From Streptomyces diastatochromogenes (GTDB lineage Bacteria > Actinomycetota > Actinomycetes > Streptomycetales > Streptomycetaceae): DNA of 64,000 nt. The stretch is from positions 6,634,001 through 6,698,000 of the forward strand of contig JAPTYK010000001.1 in the NCBI GenBank assembly GCA_026913215.1, in the 5' to 3' direction. Numbering within the stretch: position 1 is the first letter of the stretch; each line of letters begins with the position of its first letter. Shown one piece after another: positions 35,919 to 48,979 of this stretch. A model generated the notes under the pieces. It made no database searches. It was not told where the DNA came from and was given only the letters and a program-made list of their open reading frames with translations. The position numbers and the translations under genes are program-made.

Positions 35919-38785
35919 ATGCGGGAGCTCGGGGACGGGACCGGGGACCGGGGCGGGAGATTCCGGCTGGTGGGCGGCGGCGGCAGCTCGGCCAGCTGCT
36001 GGCCGCGGTGCGCCGGCCGCCCGCGGTCGTCCTGATCGAGGGGAGGCCGGCGTCGGCAAGTCCCGGCTGGTCCGCGAGGCGACGATCGCGCTCGGCGCCG
36101 AACGGCACCAGGTGCTGACCGGCTTCTGCCACCGCTGCGCGAACCGTTCCCGTACGGGCCGGTGGTCGACGCGCTGCGCAAGGCCGACCTGACGGACGCC
36201 CCGGCTTCCCGCCGACCGCCGGCGCCCTGACGCCGCTCCTGCCCGACCTGGCCGACCGGCTCCCGCCCCGCCGGAGCGGCCGGCCGACCTCCCCGGCCGG
36301 CGTTTCCAGCTGCTCCAGGCCGTACGGTCGTTCCTCACCGCGCTCGGCCCGACGACGCTGGTCGTCGAGGACCTGCACTGGGCGGACGAGGCCACCCGCG
36401 ACCTGCTCCTCCTGCTCGCCCGCGACCTGCCGCCCCGGCTGGGCCTCGTCCTCACCTACCGGGCCGAGGACCTGCCGCCGGGAGCCACCGTGCTCGGCGC
36501 CGCCTACCGCCACCCGCCCGGCACCGGAGGCTCGGTGATCCGGCTCGGCCCGCTGACGGAGCCCGAGATCCAGGAACTGGCCTCCGAAGCCCTCGGCGCG
36601 CACGCCACCCCCGCCCTCGGCACCGCCCTCCACCGGCGCAGCGAGGGCCTGCCGCTGGTCGCCGAGGAGGACCTGATCACCCTCGCCGAGTACAGCGGAA
36701 CCCATGGATACGGCGAGGCGGTGGACCGGCTCCAGGACGCGGACGCCCCGCGCGGCCTGCGCGAGGCGGTCATCGAACGGCTCGGCCTGCTGTCGCCGCA
36801 GGCCGACGCGCTGGCGGCGGCGGCGGCCGTGCTCGCCGCCCCGGCACGGGAGGAGACGCTGACCGCCCTCGCCGGACTGGACGAGGACCAGGGCGCCGGG
36901 GCCCTGACCGAACTGCTCCGGGCCTCCGTCCTGCGCGAGGCCGACCAGGGCACGTACGTGTTCCGCCACGCGCTCGGCCAACAGGTCGTCTACCGGAACG
37001 TGCCCGGCCCCGCCCGGCGCCGCCTGCACCTCCGCGCCGTCGAGGCGCTGCGGAGCCGTACCCCGCCCCGTCCGTGCAGATCGCCCACCACACCCTCGCG
37101 GCGGGAGACCGGGCCGGCTGGCTCCGGTGCGCGCGGCAGGCCGTCGACGAGGCGATCGCCGTCCGCGACGACGGCACGGCGGCCACGCTGCTGCGCAGGC
37201 TCCTCGATGCCCCGGAACCGGAGGGCGAGGAACGCTCCCGGGCGGCCCTGGCCCTGGCCGGGATCGCCGCCTCCAGCGTCGACTTCCACACCGACGCCCG
37301 GCTGCTGCGCCGGCTCCTCGACGACCCCCGGCTGCCCGAGGCGGTCCGCGGCGAGATCCGCCTCGGCCTGGGCCTCGGCATGCTCAACGAGAACGCCGAC
37401 CCCGCCGGATTCGACGAGGTGGAACGCGCGGTCGGCGAACTGGAACCCCACCGCCCCGAGCGCGCCGTGCGGGCGATGGTCGCGCTGGCCCTCAAGGAGG
37501 CGGAGGGCCCCGCGTACACCCGGGCCTGGCTGGAGCGCGCCGAGCACGTGGTCCGCGACAGCCCGGACGAGGTGCTGAAGGCGGCGGTGCGCGCCAGCCG
37601 CCTCACCCTGATGACCTGTCAGGGAGACCCCGGCGTATGGGAGTCGACCGAGCGGCTGCCCCGCCGTACGCAGGACCGGGAGCTGCTCCGCCAGACGGGA
37701 CGCGCCCTCCAGAACGTCGCCGACACCGCCGTCTACCTCGGGCACGACCGGCGCGCCGCCGCGCTGGCGACCGAGGCCGGGCAGGTCGCGGGCCGGGTCG
37801 GCAGCCCGATCGTCGCATTCCTCTCCCGGGGCACGCTGCTGCGGATCGACGCCTTCGCCGGACGCTGGGCGGGGTTGGAGGAGCGGCTGGACACGCTGGT
37901 CGACTCCTATCCCACCTCGGTCTTCGTCCAGGCCGAGCGGGCCCTGCTGACCGGAACCCTCGCCGCGTCCCGAGGACGGTACGCCAGGGCGGCGGAGCTG
38001 TTCGCCGAGGCCGTCGAGGCCGGGGCCGGCCTGCTGGTGGTGGGCCACGAGCTGCGGGCGGCCGCCGGTCTGAGCGCCGTCCACCTGGCCAGGGGCGAGG
38101 CCCTGCGGGCCCGCCAGGTCGCCGAGCGCGCCGTCGTCACCGTCCGGCGCACCGGCGCCTGGCCCCAGGCCGCCGGACTGCTGTCGGCCGCGGTCGAGGC
38201 GGCCCTGACCTGCGGCGACCGCGAGGCCGCCGAGCGACTGGCCGCCGAGGCCGGTCACGACATCCTCGGACGCGACGCCCCGGCGACCGCCGCCGACCTG
38301 GAGACCACCCGCGGCCTGCTGCACCAGAAGACCGAACCCGCCACCGCCGCCCGGCACTTCGCCGCAGCGGCCGACAGCTGGGAGGCCATCGGCCGCCCCT
38401 ACGAGCGGGCCCGCGCGCGCGAACGACAGGGCGACGCCCTGCTGACCTCCGACCCCGGCACGGCGGCCGCCCCGCTCACCGAGGCCGCCGCCCTCTTCAC
38501 CGACCTCGGCGCCACCGCCGACGCCGGACGCTGCGGACGGCTCCTGCGCGACCTCGGCGCCCCCGCCGCGGTCCGGGCCGCCGCGGATACGGCAGCGGCC
38601 TCTCGCCGCGCGAGCACGAGGTCGCCGGACTCCTCGCCACCGGCGCCACCAACCAGCGCATCGCCGAGACGCTCTTCCTCTCCCCCCGGACGGTGGAGAA
38701 CCACGTCGCCAAGGTGCTGCGGAAGCTCGGCGTGGACCGGAAGCGGGTCGCGGCCGTCTACCCGGAGAGCACGGACGCCGGGTGA
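35919..38785 (+). CDS. LAL-type (AAA ATPase + LuxR HTH) regulator 1
   Basis: Large ATP-binding LuxR regulator, about 955 residues. N-terminal P-loop VVLIEGEAGVGKSRLVREA is restored by adding one G to GAGGGGAGGCC near 36045. Walker B is TTLVVEDLHWADEATRDLLL. A TPR-like helical region covers about 380-880. The C-terminal HTH has GLSPREHEVAGLLATGATNQ and LSPRTVENHVAKVLRKLGV. Breaks lie near 35975, 36045, 36130, 36205, 36265, 37060 and 38580. It is paralogous to the LAL gene at 45461. It converges on the first GH59 gene and probably activates the neighbouring glycoside genes in response to a sugar signal. Confidence 0.87.
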
Positions 38786-38860
38786 AACGGGTCCGGGACC
38801 GGAGGGGCGACGAGCCCTCCGGTCCCGGGAGTTCGGCGGCGAGAGGTCAGGCCGGCGACC

Positions 38861-41348
<2,488 letters not shown>

Positions 41349-41400
41349 CGGGACTTCCTTTCGGCGGTGGATGGAGGGGGAGGCGACGATGTCGGCGCGG

Positions 41401-42420
41401 TCAGGCCGGCAGGCCGACGGCGCGTTCGTGGTTGCGCCGTTGCTGGATCACCACGGCGGCGACCAGGAGGGTGCCCTGGGCGACGTTCTGCCAGAAGCTG
41501 TTGATGCCCTGGACGGTGAGGCCGTTCTGGAGGGCGCCGAGGAGGGCGACGGCGAGCAGGGTGCCGCCGATGCCGCCCTTGCCGCCCTTGAGGGCGCAGC
41601 CGCCGAGTGCGGCGGCGGTGATGGACTGGAGCTCCAGGCCCTCGCTGCCGGACACCGGCTGGCCGCTTCCGGTGCGGGCGGTGAGCAGTACGCCGGCGAG
41701 GGCGGCGACCGCGCCGCTGAGCGCGTAGGCGGAGATCAGGTACTTGTTGAGGTTGATGCCGGCCAGGCGGGCGGCGGTGTCGTTGCCGCCGATGGCGTAG
41801 ACGTTGCGGCCGATGTCGGTGTAGGTGAGCAGCACGTGGACGGCGGCGGCGACCAGGATCAGGATCCAGATCATGGTGGGCAGCCCGGCGATTTTGCCGC
41901 GGCTGAGGAAGACGAAGACCGGGTCGCCGAGCACGTACCCCTGGGCGCGGCCGTCGGAGACGAGCTGGGCGACGCCCTTGTACGCGGCGAGGCCGGCGAG
42001 GGTGGCGATGGTGGGGTTGACCCGGCCGTAGACGATGACGACGCCGTTGAACAGGCCGACGGCCGCGCCGACGGCGAGAGCGGCCCCGATGCCCGCCGGG
42101 GCGCTGGAACCGGCCGAGGTGAACACCATGGCGCTGACCACGGAGGCCAGACCGGCCTGCGAGCCCACGGAGATGTCCAGGCCGCCGCAGATGATGACGA
42201 CGGTCTGGACGACGGCGAGCAGCCCGGCGATGGTGGCCGCCTCGGCGATCACCTGGATGTTGTCCCAGCCGAGGAAGTTGGGGTTGAGCGAGCCGAACAG
42301 GACGACGACGACGGCGAGGGCGCCGATCAGGCTGAGGTTCTGGCCGCCGACGGAGCCGAGCAGCGCCCGGGCGCCGGCGCGCCGCTGCGGTGCGGTGGTG
42401 GGGGCGGTGCTGGTGGTCAT
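41401..42420 (-). CDS. Sugar ABC transporter permease (RbsC/AraH family)
   Basis: Intact 339-residue membrane permease of the CUT2 sugar importers, with eight to ten helices. It shows VVQTVVIICGGLDISVGSQA, the family signature, and AALGGCALKGGKGGIGGTLL near the C terminus. ATG 42420 overlaps the ATPase stop (ATGA). It is the last gene of the SBP-ATPase-permease operon and lies 52 bp upstream of the GH59 gene in the same direction, so the glycosidase is probably co-transcribed. Confidence 0.93.
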   Translation of the reverse strand: MTTSTAPTTAPQRRAGARALLGSVGGQNLSLIGALAVVVVLFGSLNPNFLGWDNIQVIAEAATIAGLLAVVQTVVIICGGLDISVGSQAGLASVVSAMVFTSAGSSAPAGIGAALAVGAAVGLFNGVVIVYGRVNPTIATLAGLAAYKGVAQLVSDGRAQGYVLGDPVFVFLSRGKIAGLPTMIWILILVAAAVHVLLTYTDIGRNVYAIGGNDTAARLAGINLNKYLISAYALSGAVAALAGVLLTARTGSGQPVSGSEGLELQSITAAALGGCALKGGKGGIGGTLLAVALLGALQNGLTVQGINSFWQNVAQGTLLVAAVVIQQRRNHERAVGLPA

Positions 42421-44006
42421 GGGGTGTGTGCTCCGGTGCTGGAGTGGCGGTCGGTTCGGGAGTCGGTGGTCAGGTCGTCGGCCATCGCGAGGGCGAGGAT
42501 CGCCTCCTCGGAGGCCTCGGCGCGGCCGAGTTCCCCGGTGACCCGGCCGTTCTGCATGACGACGACGCGGTCGGCGAGGCCGAGGACCTCGGGCAGCTCG
42601 GAGGAGATCACCAGGACGGCGACGCCGTCGCGGGCGAGGTCGGCGACGATCTGGTAGATCTCGGCCTTGGCGCCGATGTCGACGCCGCGGGTGGGCTCGT
42701 CCAGGATCAGCAGATCGGGCCTGTGGGCCAGCCAGCGGGCGAGCACCACCTTCTGCTGGTTGCCGCCGGACAGGGTGCGGACCTCGGTCTCGATCGAGGG
42801 GGCGCGCACCCGCAGCCGGTCGGCATAGCGCTGGGCGAGCTCCTTCTCCTGGCGGAGCCGGACGAAGCGTCGGCGGCGCAGCCGTTCGAGACTGACCAGC
42901 GAGGTGTTGTCCCGGATGCTGCGGTGCAGGAACAGCGCCTGGGCCTTGCGCTCCTCGGGCGCGAGGCCGATGCCGCCGGATCGCCCGGCGCGGGCTGCCG
43001 AGGCGCAGCCGGCGGCCGGAGAGTTCCACCGTGCCGGAGCGGATCGGCACGTCTCCCGCCAGGGCGAGGGCGAGCTCGGAGCGGCCGGCGCCGATCAGGC
43101 CCGCCAGGGCGACGACCTCACCGGCGTGGACGGTGAGCGACACGTCGTGGACGTCGTCGGTGACGAGGCCGTCCACCCGGAGCACCACCCGCTCGGTGGC
43201 GACGTTCTGACGGACGAACAGACCGGCCAGGTCACGGCCGACCATCAACCGGACCAGCTCCTTCTCGTCCGTCCCGGCGGCGTCCGCCACCCCGGCGAGC
43301 GTGCCGTCGCGCAGGACCGCGATCCGGTCGGCGAGCCGGAAGATCTCCTTCATCCGGTGGGAGACGTACACGACCGCGATGCCCTCCGCGCGCAGCCGCT
43401 CGATCAGGGCGAAGAGCGCTTCGACCTCGTGCTCGGAGAGCGAGGAGGTGGGCTCGTCGAAGGCGATCACGCGGGGCGGGGTGTCGCCGGTGAGCGCCCG
43501 CAGGATCTCGACCAACTGGCGCTGTGCGGCGGTGAGTTCCGATCCGAGCAGGTCGGGGTCGAGGACCTTGGCGAAGCCGAGCCTGTCCAGGTCGGCGGCG
43601 ATGCGGCGGCGCAGCTCTGCGCGGTCCAGGCGGCGGCCCGCGCGGCGCGGCAGGGCGCCCGCGTAGACGTTCTCGGCGACCGACACGTGCGGGATGATCT
43701 CCGGCTCCTGCGGGATGATCCGGATCCCGGCGCGCCGGGCGTCGATCGGCGAGTTCAGGTCGAGTACGTCGCCGTCGAGCAGCACCCTTCCCTCGCTGGG
43801 CCGGTGATCGCCCGTCAGGATGCGCAGCAGGGTGGACTTCCGGCGCCGTTCTCGCCCATCAGGGCGGTGACCTGGCCGGGCGGGAAGTTCAGGTCGATGC
43901 CCCGCAGCGCCTGGACGGTGCCGAAGCGTTTGCCGACGTTCTCGGCGGTCAGGCCGGGCGGGTGGGCCGACGGCGCGGCGGGCGAGCGGCTGGGTGTGGT
44001 CATCAT
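42417..44006 (-). CDS. Sugar ABC transporter ATP-binding protein (two ABC domains, RbsA/MglA type)
   Basis: About 530-residue double-ABC ATPase. Domain 1 has Walker A GENGAGKSTLL; the GGG of its Gly codon reads GG near 43842, breaking the frame. It also has LTAAQRQLVEILRAL and VIAFDEPTSSLSEHE. Domain 2 has the degenerate Walker A GLIGAGRSELALALAGDVP usual in CUT2 systems, then TLSGGNQQKVVLARWL and LLILDEPTRGVDIGAKAEI. Further breaks lie near 43010 and 42975. It energises uptake through the adjacent permease; the substrate is set by the binding protein. Confidence 0.92.
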
Positions 44007-44028
44007 GGCCTCAACTGGCGGTGCGGTA

Positions 44029-44080
44029 CGGGCGGGACGGGGAGAGGGCCGGTGCGGGCGGGACGGGGAGAGGGCCGGTG
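44029..44080. repeat. 26-bp perfect direct repeat
   Basis: A 26-bp unit starting CGGGCGGGACGGGGAGAGGG (44029-44054) is repeated exactly at 44055-44080, between the binding-protein stop and the ATPase start. It may arise by slippage; it places extra sequence in the operon's first intergenic region. Confidence 0.9.
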
Positions 44081-44123
44081 CGGCGGGCGGGGCTGTAGGG
44101 CCGCACCGGCTCCCGGCTGTGGG

Positions 44124-45167
44124 TCAGCCGCAGCTGACGCCCGCGGTCTGCCAGGTGGCGGCGTCGACCATCTTGGTCGGGGCGAAGGCCTCGGCCGGGA
44201 ACTCCTTGCCGTTCTTGAGGTGGTCGTACATGGTCCGGACGGCGAGCGCGCCGACGTCCTCGCCGTTGATGAACAGGGCGGCCTTCATCCCGGAGGGCTT
44301 GCCCGACTTCCAGTCCTTGCAGGCCAGGTAGGCGCCGAGGCCGACGCCGTCGATGTCCTGCGGGGCGATGCCGGCGTTCTGCAGCGCGGTGACGCCGCCC
44401 TGGACGTTCTCGTCGTTGCAGCCCCAGACCACCCAGTGCTTGACGCCGGGGTTGGCGGTGACGGTCGCCGCGACCTTGTCCTGGGCGCCGGTAGGGGTGT
44501 TGTCGGTGGCGACGTCGAGGGTCGTCACGCCCGGGACCGCCGCGTCGAAGGCGGCCCTGGCGGCCTTGACGCGGTCGCCGCAGACGGTGACGTCCTGCTT
44601 CCACGCGGAGATGATCCGGGTGTCGGCGGCCTTCCAGCCGGCCTTCCGGTACTCCTCGGCGGCCCGCTTGCCGACCTGGGCGCCCATCTGTTCGCCGCTG
44701 AAGCCGATGCGCGGCACCAGGTCGCCCTTGGCGCAGGAGGCGGGGGCCGGGCCGGTGGCGCAGACCTGGTCGTCGGAGGTGAGCAGCGCGACCTTGGCGT
44801 CCCGGGCGGTCTGGACGATCTGCGGGCCGACCGCCGGGTCCGGGACCACGACGATCAGGCCGTTGCTCTTCTGCGCGATCGCCGACTGCACCTCGCCGAC
44901 CGTCTTGTTGGCGTCGTTGCCGAGGTTGACCACCTTGAGGTCGATGCCGAGCGCGTCGGCCTTGGCCTTCGCCCCGGCGGCCTCGCCGACGAAGTACTCC
45001 TGGTCGCCCTGCTTCTGCAGGTAGGTCAGCGAGATCTTCCCGCTGACGGGTGCGGCCGAGCCGTCCGAACTGCCGGCGGTCTGGCCCGAGGAACAGGCGG
45101 TCAGGCCGAGGACGGCGGACAGCCCCAGCACGGCGGCGGGGAGCAGGCGGGCGCGGGTGGCGGACAT
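44124..45167 (-). CDS. Sugar ABC transporter substrate-binding lipoprotein
   Basis: Intact 347-residue periplasmic-binding-protein-like lipoprotein (Peripla_BP_4 type). The signal peptide ends in lipobox LTAC. Features: FVGEAAGAKAKADALGIDLK, GLIVVVPDPAVGPQIVQTA, LTSDDQVCATGPAPASC and WVVWGCNDENVQGGVTALQN. The pattern resembles arabinose/galactose-binding members, fitting a galactose-containing ligand released by the adjacent GH59 enzymes; the ligand is inferred. It is the first gene of the transporter operon, with a relatively AT-rich promoter region upstream (45168-45460). Confidence 0.92.
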   Translation of the reverse strand: MSATRARLLPAAVLGLSAVLGLTACSSGQTAGSSDGSAAPVSGKISLTYLQKQGDQEYFVGEAAGAKAKADALGIDLKVVNLGNDANKTVGEVQSAIAQKSNGLIVVVPDPAVGPQIVQTARDAKVALLTSDDQVCATGPAPASCAKGDLVPRIGFSGEQMGAQVGKRAAEEYRKAGWKAADTRIISAWKQDVTVCGDRVKAARAAFDAAVPGVTTLDVATDNTPTGAQDKVAATVTANPGVKHWVVWGCNDENVQGGVTALQNAGIAPQDIDGVGLGAYLACKDWKSGKPSGMKAALFINGEDVGALAVRTMYDHLKNGKEFPAEAFAPTKMVDAATWQTAGVSCG

Positions 45168-45460
45168 GGGGCGGCTCCAGAGGGAAGAGCGAGACCATGG
45201 ATCTCAACACAATCGATCACATGTCATCACTTTCAAACGCGGTGCGTCACAGCAAAACCGGCGGTTCACCCCGCCGTCAAGAGCTCAAAACATTCGACTC
45301 CCGCCCGATATCGCTTCGTTATCGATACCCGGGAAACGGACTACTCAGGAATTCCGAATTCATTGATTAGGTATCCGGAGTCGACGGAATACGGATGGTT
45401 TTCCGGCCGCCCGGTGGCCGACGGTGGACCTCCTGACGCCGAGGGCGGAGAGACGGACAC
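45168..45460. promoter_or_regulatory. AT-richer divergent promoter region
   Basis: This 293-bp gap separates the divergent binding-protein and LAL-2 genes. It is markedly AT-richer than its surroundings (for example ATCAACACAATCGATCACAT, and GGAATTCCGAATTC near 45350). No protein-coding signal is seen. It probably holds both promoters and regulator sites; I cannot name a specific operator. Confidence 0.6.
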
Positions 45461-48400
45461 ATGGCACGACCACTCACCCCCGGCGGGACCGCCGGAATCG
45501 GCCGGTACCCACGCGTCGGCCGGTACCCACTCGTCGGCCGCGACCGCGAGCTGGGCCGCCTGCTCGACACGATCCGCACGCCGCCGGCCGTGGCGCTGGT
45601 CGAGGGGAGACGGGCGCCGGCAAGTCACGCCTGGTCGCCGAGGCGGCCGCCGTACTGCGCGCCGAGGGCCGCCCGGTCCTCACCGGCCTCTGCCACCCGC
45701 TGCGCGAACCCTCCCCGTACGGGCCGCTGGCCGACGCCCTGGACAAGGCCGGACCCTGGCTCGGCGACACCGCGCTCCCTCCGGCGGCCGCCCCGCTGGC
45801 CCGCCTGCTGCCCGCCTCGGCCGACCGGCCGCCGCGGGGAGCGGCGGGCCGGCCTCCACCGGGCCGGACCTCCCGAACTGCTCGCGGCGGTCCGTGCCCT
45901 GCTCCGGGAGCTCGGCCCGGCCGTACTGGTCGTCGAGGACCTCCAATGGGCCGACGACGCCTCGCGCGAGCTGCTCCTGCTCCTCGCCCGCGACCTCCCG
46001 GAGCAGCTGAGCCTGGTCCTCACCCACCGCACCGAGGACCTCCCGGCCGGCCGGCTCCCGCTCGGCGCCGCCCACCGCCGTCCGCCCGGCGCCGCCGGCA
46101 CCACCGTCCACCTCCGCCCCTGACCGTCGCCGACGTGCGGCGACTGGCGACGGCGGCACTCGGCGGGCCGGTCACCGGGGCCCTGGTCGCGGCCCTGCAC
46201 GAGCGCGGCCGGGGCCTGCCGCTGGTGCTGGAGGAGGACCTCGCCCTGCTCGACGAGACCGCACCCGGCGGCCCCGTACCCCAGAGGACGGGGGCGGGGA
46301 CGGCGGGCGACGTGCGACGGTTGCGCGACGCGCCCGTACCCCGTGGTCTGCGCGAGGCGGTCTCCGAACGGATCGCCGCGCTCTCCCCGCCGGGCGCCGC
46401 GATCGCCGAGGCGGCGGCGGTGCTCGCCGGCCCGCCGACGAGCCGTCGCTCGTCGAGGTCGCCGGACTCGACCCGGACTCCGGCGGCCGCGGGCTGGTCG
46501 AGGCCCTGCGCGGCGCCCTGCTCCGCGAAGCAGGCGGCCAGTGCTACGCCTTCCGCCACCCGCTCGCCGCGCGGACCGTGTACGAGCTGCTGCCGCTGCC
46601 GCGTCGGCTCCGCCTGCACCGGCGCGCCGTCGAGGCCCTGGGCGGCGGACCCCGTCCCGGCGGCCCGGATCGCCCACCACCGGCTGGCCCTCGGCGACCG
46701 GGCCGCCTGGCTGCGGCGGGCCGAGGAAGCGACCGCCGGGGCCACGGCGGACGGAGACCCGACGGCGGCCGTCACGCTGCTCTGCGGCATCCTCGACCAG
46801 CCCGGCCTGGACCCGGACCGGTACGACCGGGCCGCACTCGCCCTGGCCCGCCTCACGACCGACGGCCTCGGCCACGCGGCGGACCCCGCCCGCCTGCGGG
46901 CCCTCCTGGAGCTGCCCGAACTGCCCGCCGCCGCCCGGGGCGTCGTCCGCCTCGCCCTGGGCCTCGTCCTGCTCGACCGCGACGACGACCGAACCGGCCA
47001 CACCGAGCTCCTCATCGCCGTACCCGAACTCACCGCCCATCCGGAACTCGCCGCCCACGCGGCCCTCGCCCTCGCCCTGGACGAGGCGAGCCTCCCCACC
47101 GATCCCGGGAGTGGCTCGAACGGGCCACGACAGCACTCGGCGCCGACGCGGTCCTTGGGCCCGGTGCGGGCCCCGAGGGCGTCGGCTCCGACGACGCGAG
47201 CCCTGACACGGACACCGGCCCCACCCCCGATACGAGCCCCACCCCCGATACGAGCCTCGGCCCCGATACGAGCCTCGGCCCCGATACGAGCCCCGCCCCC
47301 GATACGACCTCCGGCGCCGACTCCGTGCGGCACCCTGACGCCGACACCGCCGACACCGCCGACGCTGGCCTTGGCCTCGGCCCCGGCGCCAGCCCTGACG
47401 GCGCGAGCCCCGACGGCACGAGCCCTGGCGCCGACCCCGGCCCCGCCCCGATACGGGCCTTGGCCCTGATACGACTTCCGGCGCCGACTCCGTACGGCAC
47501 TCCGACGACGCTCCCGCCAGTCCCCACCCCCTCCGCCCCGGCCCCACCAGTCCCAGCCCCGCCGCCCCCACCCCCACCCCCCGCCCAGCCCTCCTCTCCG
47601 CGCGGCTCACCCTGCGCTGCGGGCAAGGCGATCCGGCCGTCTGGCCGTTGCTCGACCGCCTCCCGCGCGGAGGCGGGGACATCGGCGCGCGCCGATGGAA
47701 CGCCCGCCTCCTGGGGAACGCGGGCGCCGCCGCCACGGCGCTCGGACACGACCTCCGCGCGGCGGCCCTGCTGGCCGAGAGCGTCCGTCTGGCAGAGGCC
47801 GCCGACGCCCCGGTGCTCGCTCTCCAGGGCAGGGCGGGGCTGCTCCGGCTCGACCTCCTCGCGGGCCGTTGGGAAGGCCTGGCGGAACGTTTCGACGTAC
47901 TGGCCGACGAGGCGGTGGAGGCGGGGTGTCCGGATCTCGCGCGGACCGACAGCGAGCGGTCGCTCGCCCTGGGGCTGTTGTCCGCCGCGCGGGGCGGAGC
48001 GGGCGGGCGCTGGATCACTTCGCCGGGCCGGAGGGGCGGGCGGCGGACCGGCTCACGGCTCCGGTGGCGCTGCGGACGGCCGCCGGGCGGGCAGCGGTGC
48101 TGCTCGCGCGGGGCGTGCCGCGGGAGGCGAGGGCGGTGGCCGGGCCGGCGGTCGCACTGCTGCGCCGTGGTGCCACGTGGCCCAAGGCGACCGGGCTCGT
48201 TCCGGTGGCGGTCGAGGCGGCGCTCGCCTGTGGGGACCGCGCCTTCGCGGAGGGCCTCGCCGCCGAAGCGGAACAGGGCCTGCGAGGTCTGGACGCCCCG
48301 GCCGCCGAGGCCGAACTGGAGCTCGTACGGGGCCTTCTGCTGCTCGACGCCGAGCCCGGTTCCGCGGCCGAGCGCTTCGCCGCCGCCCGGCGGGCGTGGC

Positions 48401-48806
48401 GGAGCGTCGGCAGGCCGTACGACGCGGCCCGCGCCGCGTGAGCGGAACAGGGCCGCGCTGGCCCGGGCGGACCGGCCCGGGGCGGCGGCGGTCTCGCCGA
48501 AGCCGTGGACGGCTATGCCCGGCTGGGGGCCGAAGGCGACCTGGGCCGCTGCCGGCGGCTGGCGCACGACCTCGGTCTCGCCCGCGCGCCGTCGCCCGGC
48601 CGCCGGGGCTACGGCGACCGGCTCTCGCCCCGCGAGCGGGAGGTGGCCGGGCTGCTGGCGGCCCGTGCCACCAACCAGCACATCGCCACCGCGCTCGGGC
48701 TCTCCCGAGGACCGTGGAGAACCACGTGGCGAACGTGCTCAGAAAACTCCGCACCACACGGAAATCCATTTCGACGGCGCTCGACCGGGAGGCGCCGGAG
48801 GAGTGA
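45461..48806 (+). CDS. LAL-type (AAA ATPase + LuxR HTH) regulator 2
   Basis: Large ATP-binding LuxR regulator, roughly 1100 residues, paralogous to the gene at 35919. N-terminal GRYPLVGRDRELGRLLDTIR is followed by P-loop VALVEGETGAGKSRLVAEA (a GGGGG run reads GGGG near 45605) and Walker B AVLVVEDLQWADDASRELLL. The C-terminal HTH is LSPREREVAGLLAARATNQH and LSPRTVENHVANVLRKL. A Pro/Thr/Asp-rich insert encoded by tandem repeats (about 47200-47590) splits the TPR-like middle. Many one-base breaks occur (near 45605, 45840, 46120, 46440, 46650, 47110, 48000, 48440 and 48705). It is co-directional with the second GH59 gene and likely activates it. Confidence 0.86.
47219..47308. repeat. 18-bp tandem repeat in LAL regulator 2
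   Basis: Five clean 18-bp units such as CCCCACCCCCGATACGAG and CCTCGGCCCCGATACGAG encode PTPDTS/LGPDTS hexapeptides. More degenerate related sequence continues to about 47590, giving a long low-complexity insert in the helical region of the regulator. Confidence 0.9.
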
Positions 48807-48979
48807 TCACGGGCCGGTGGCGGACGGCCTACCCGGAATTGGTCGAGGGGAAATCGAGCGAGGAACCATTGACCGCCGACGCCTCACACCCTAACGTTCG
48901 GACGCGGTCGATTCTGTTTGCTTTTGAGTGGCAGTCGCTCTTCGACCGTTCCCCCCGCGCCCGGACGAAAGGCATCTCC

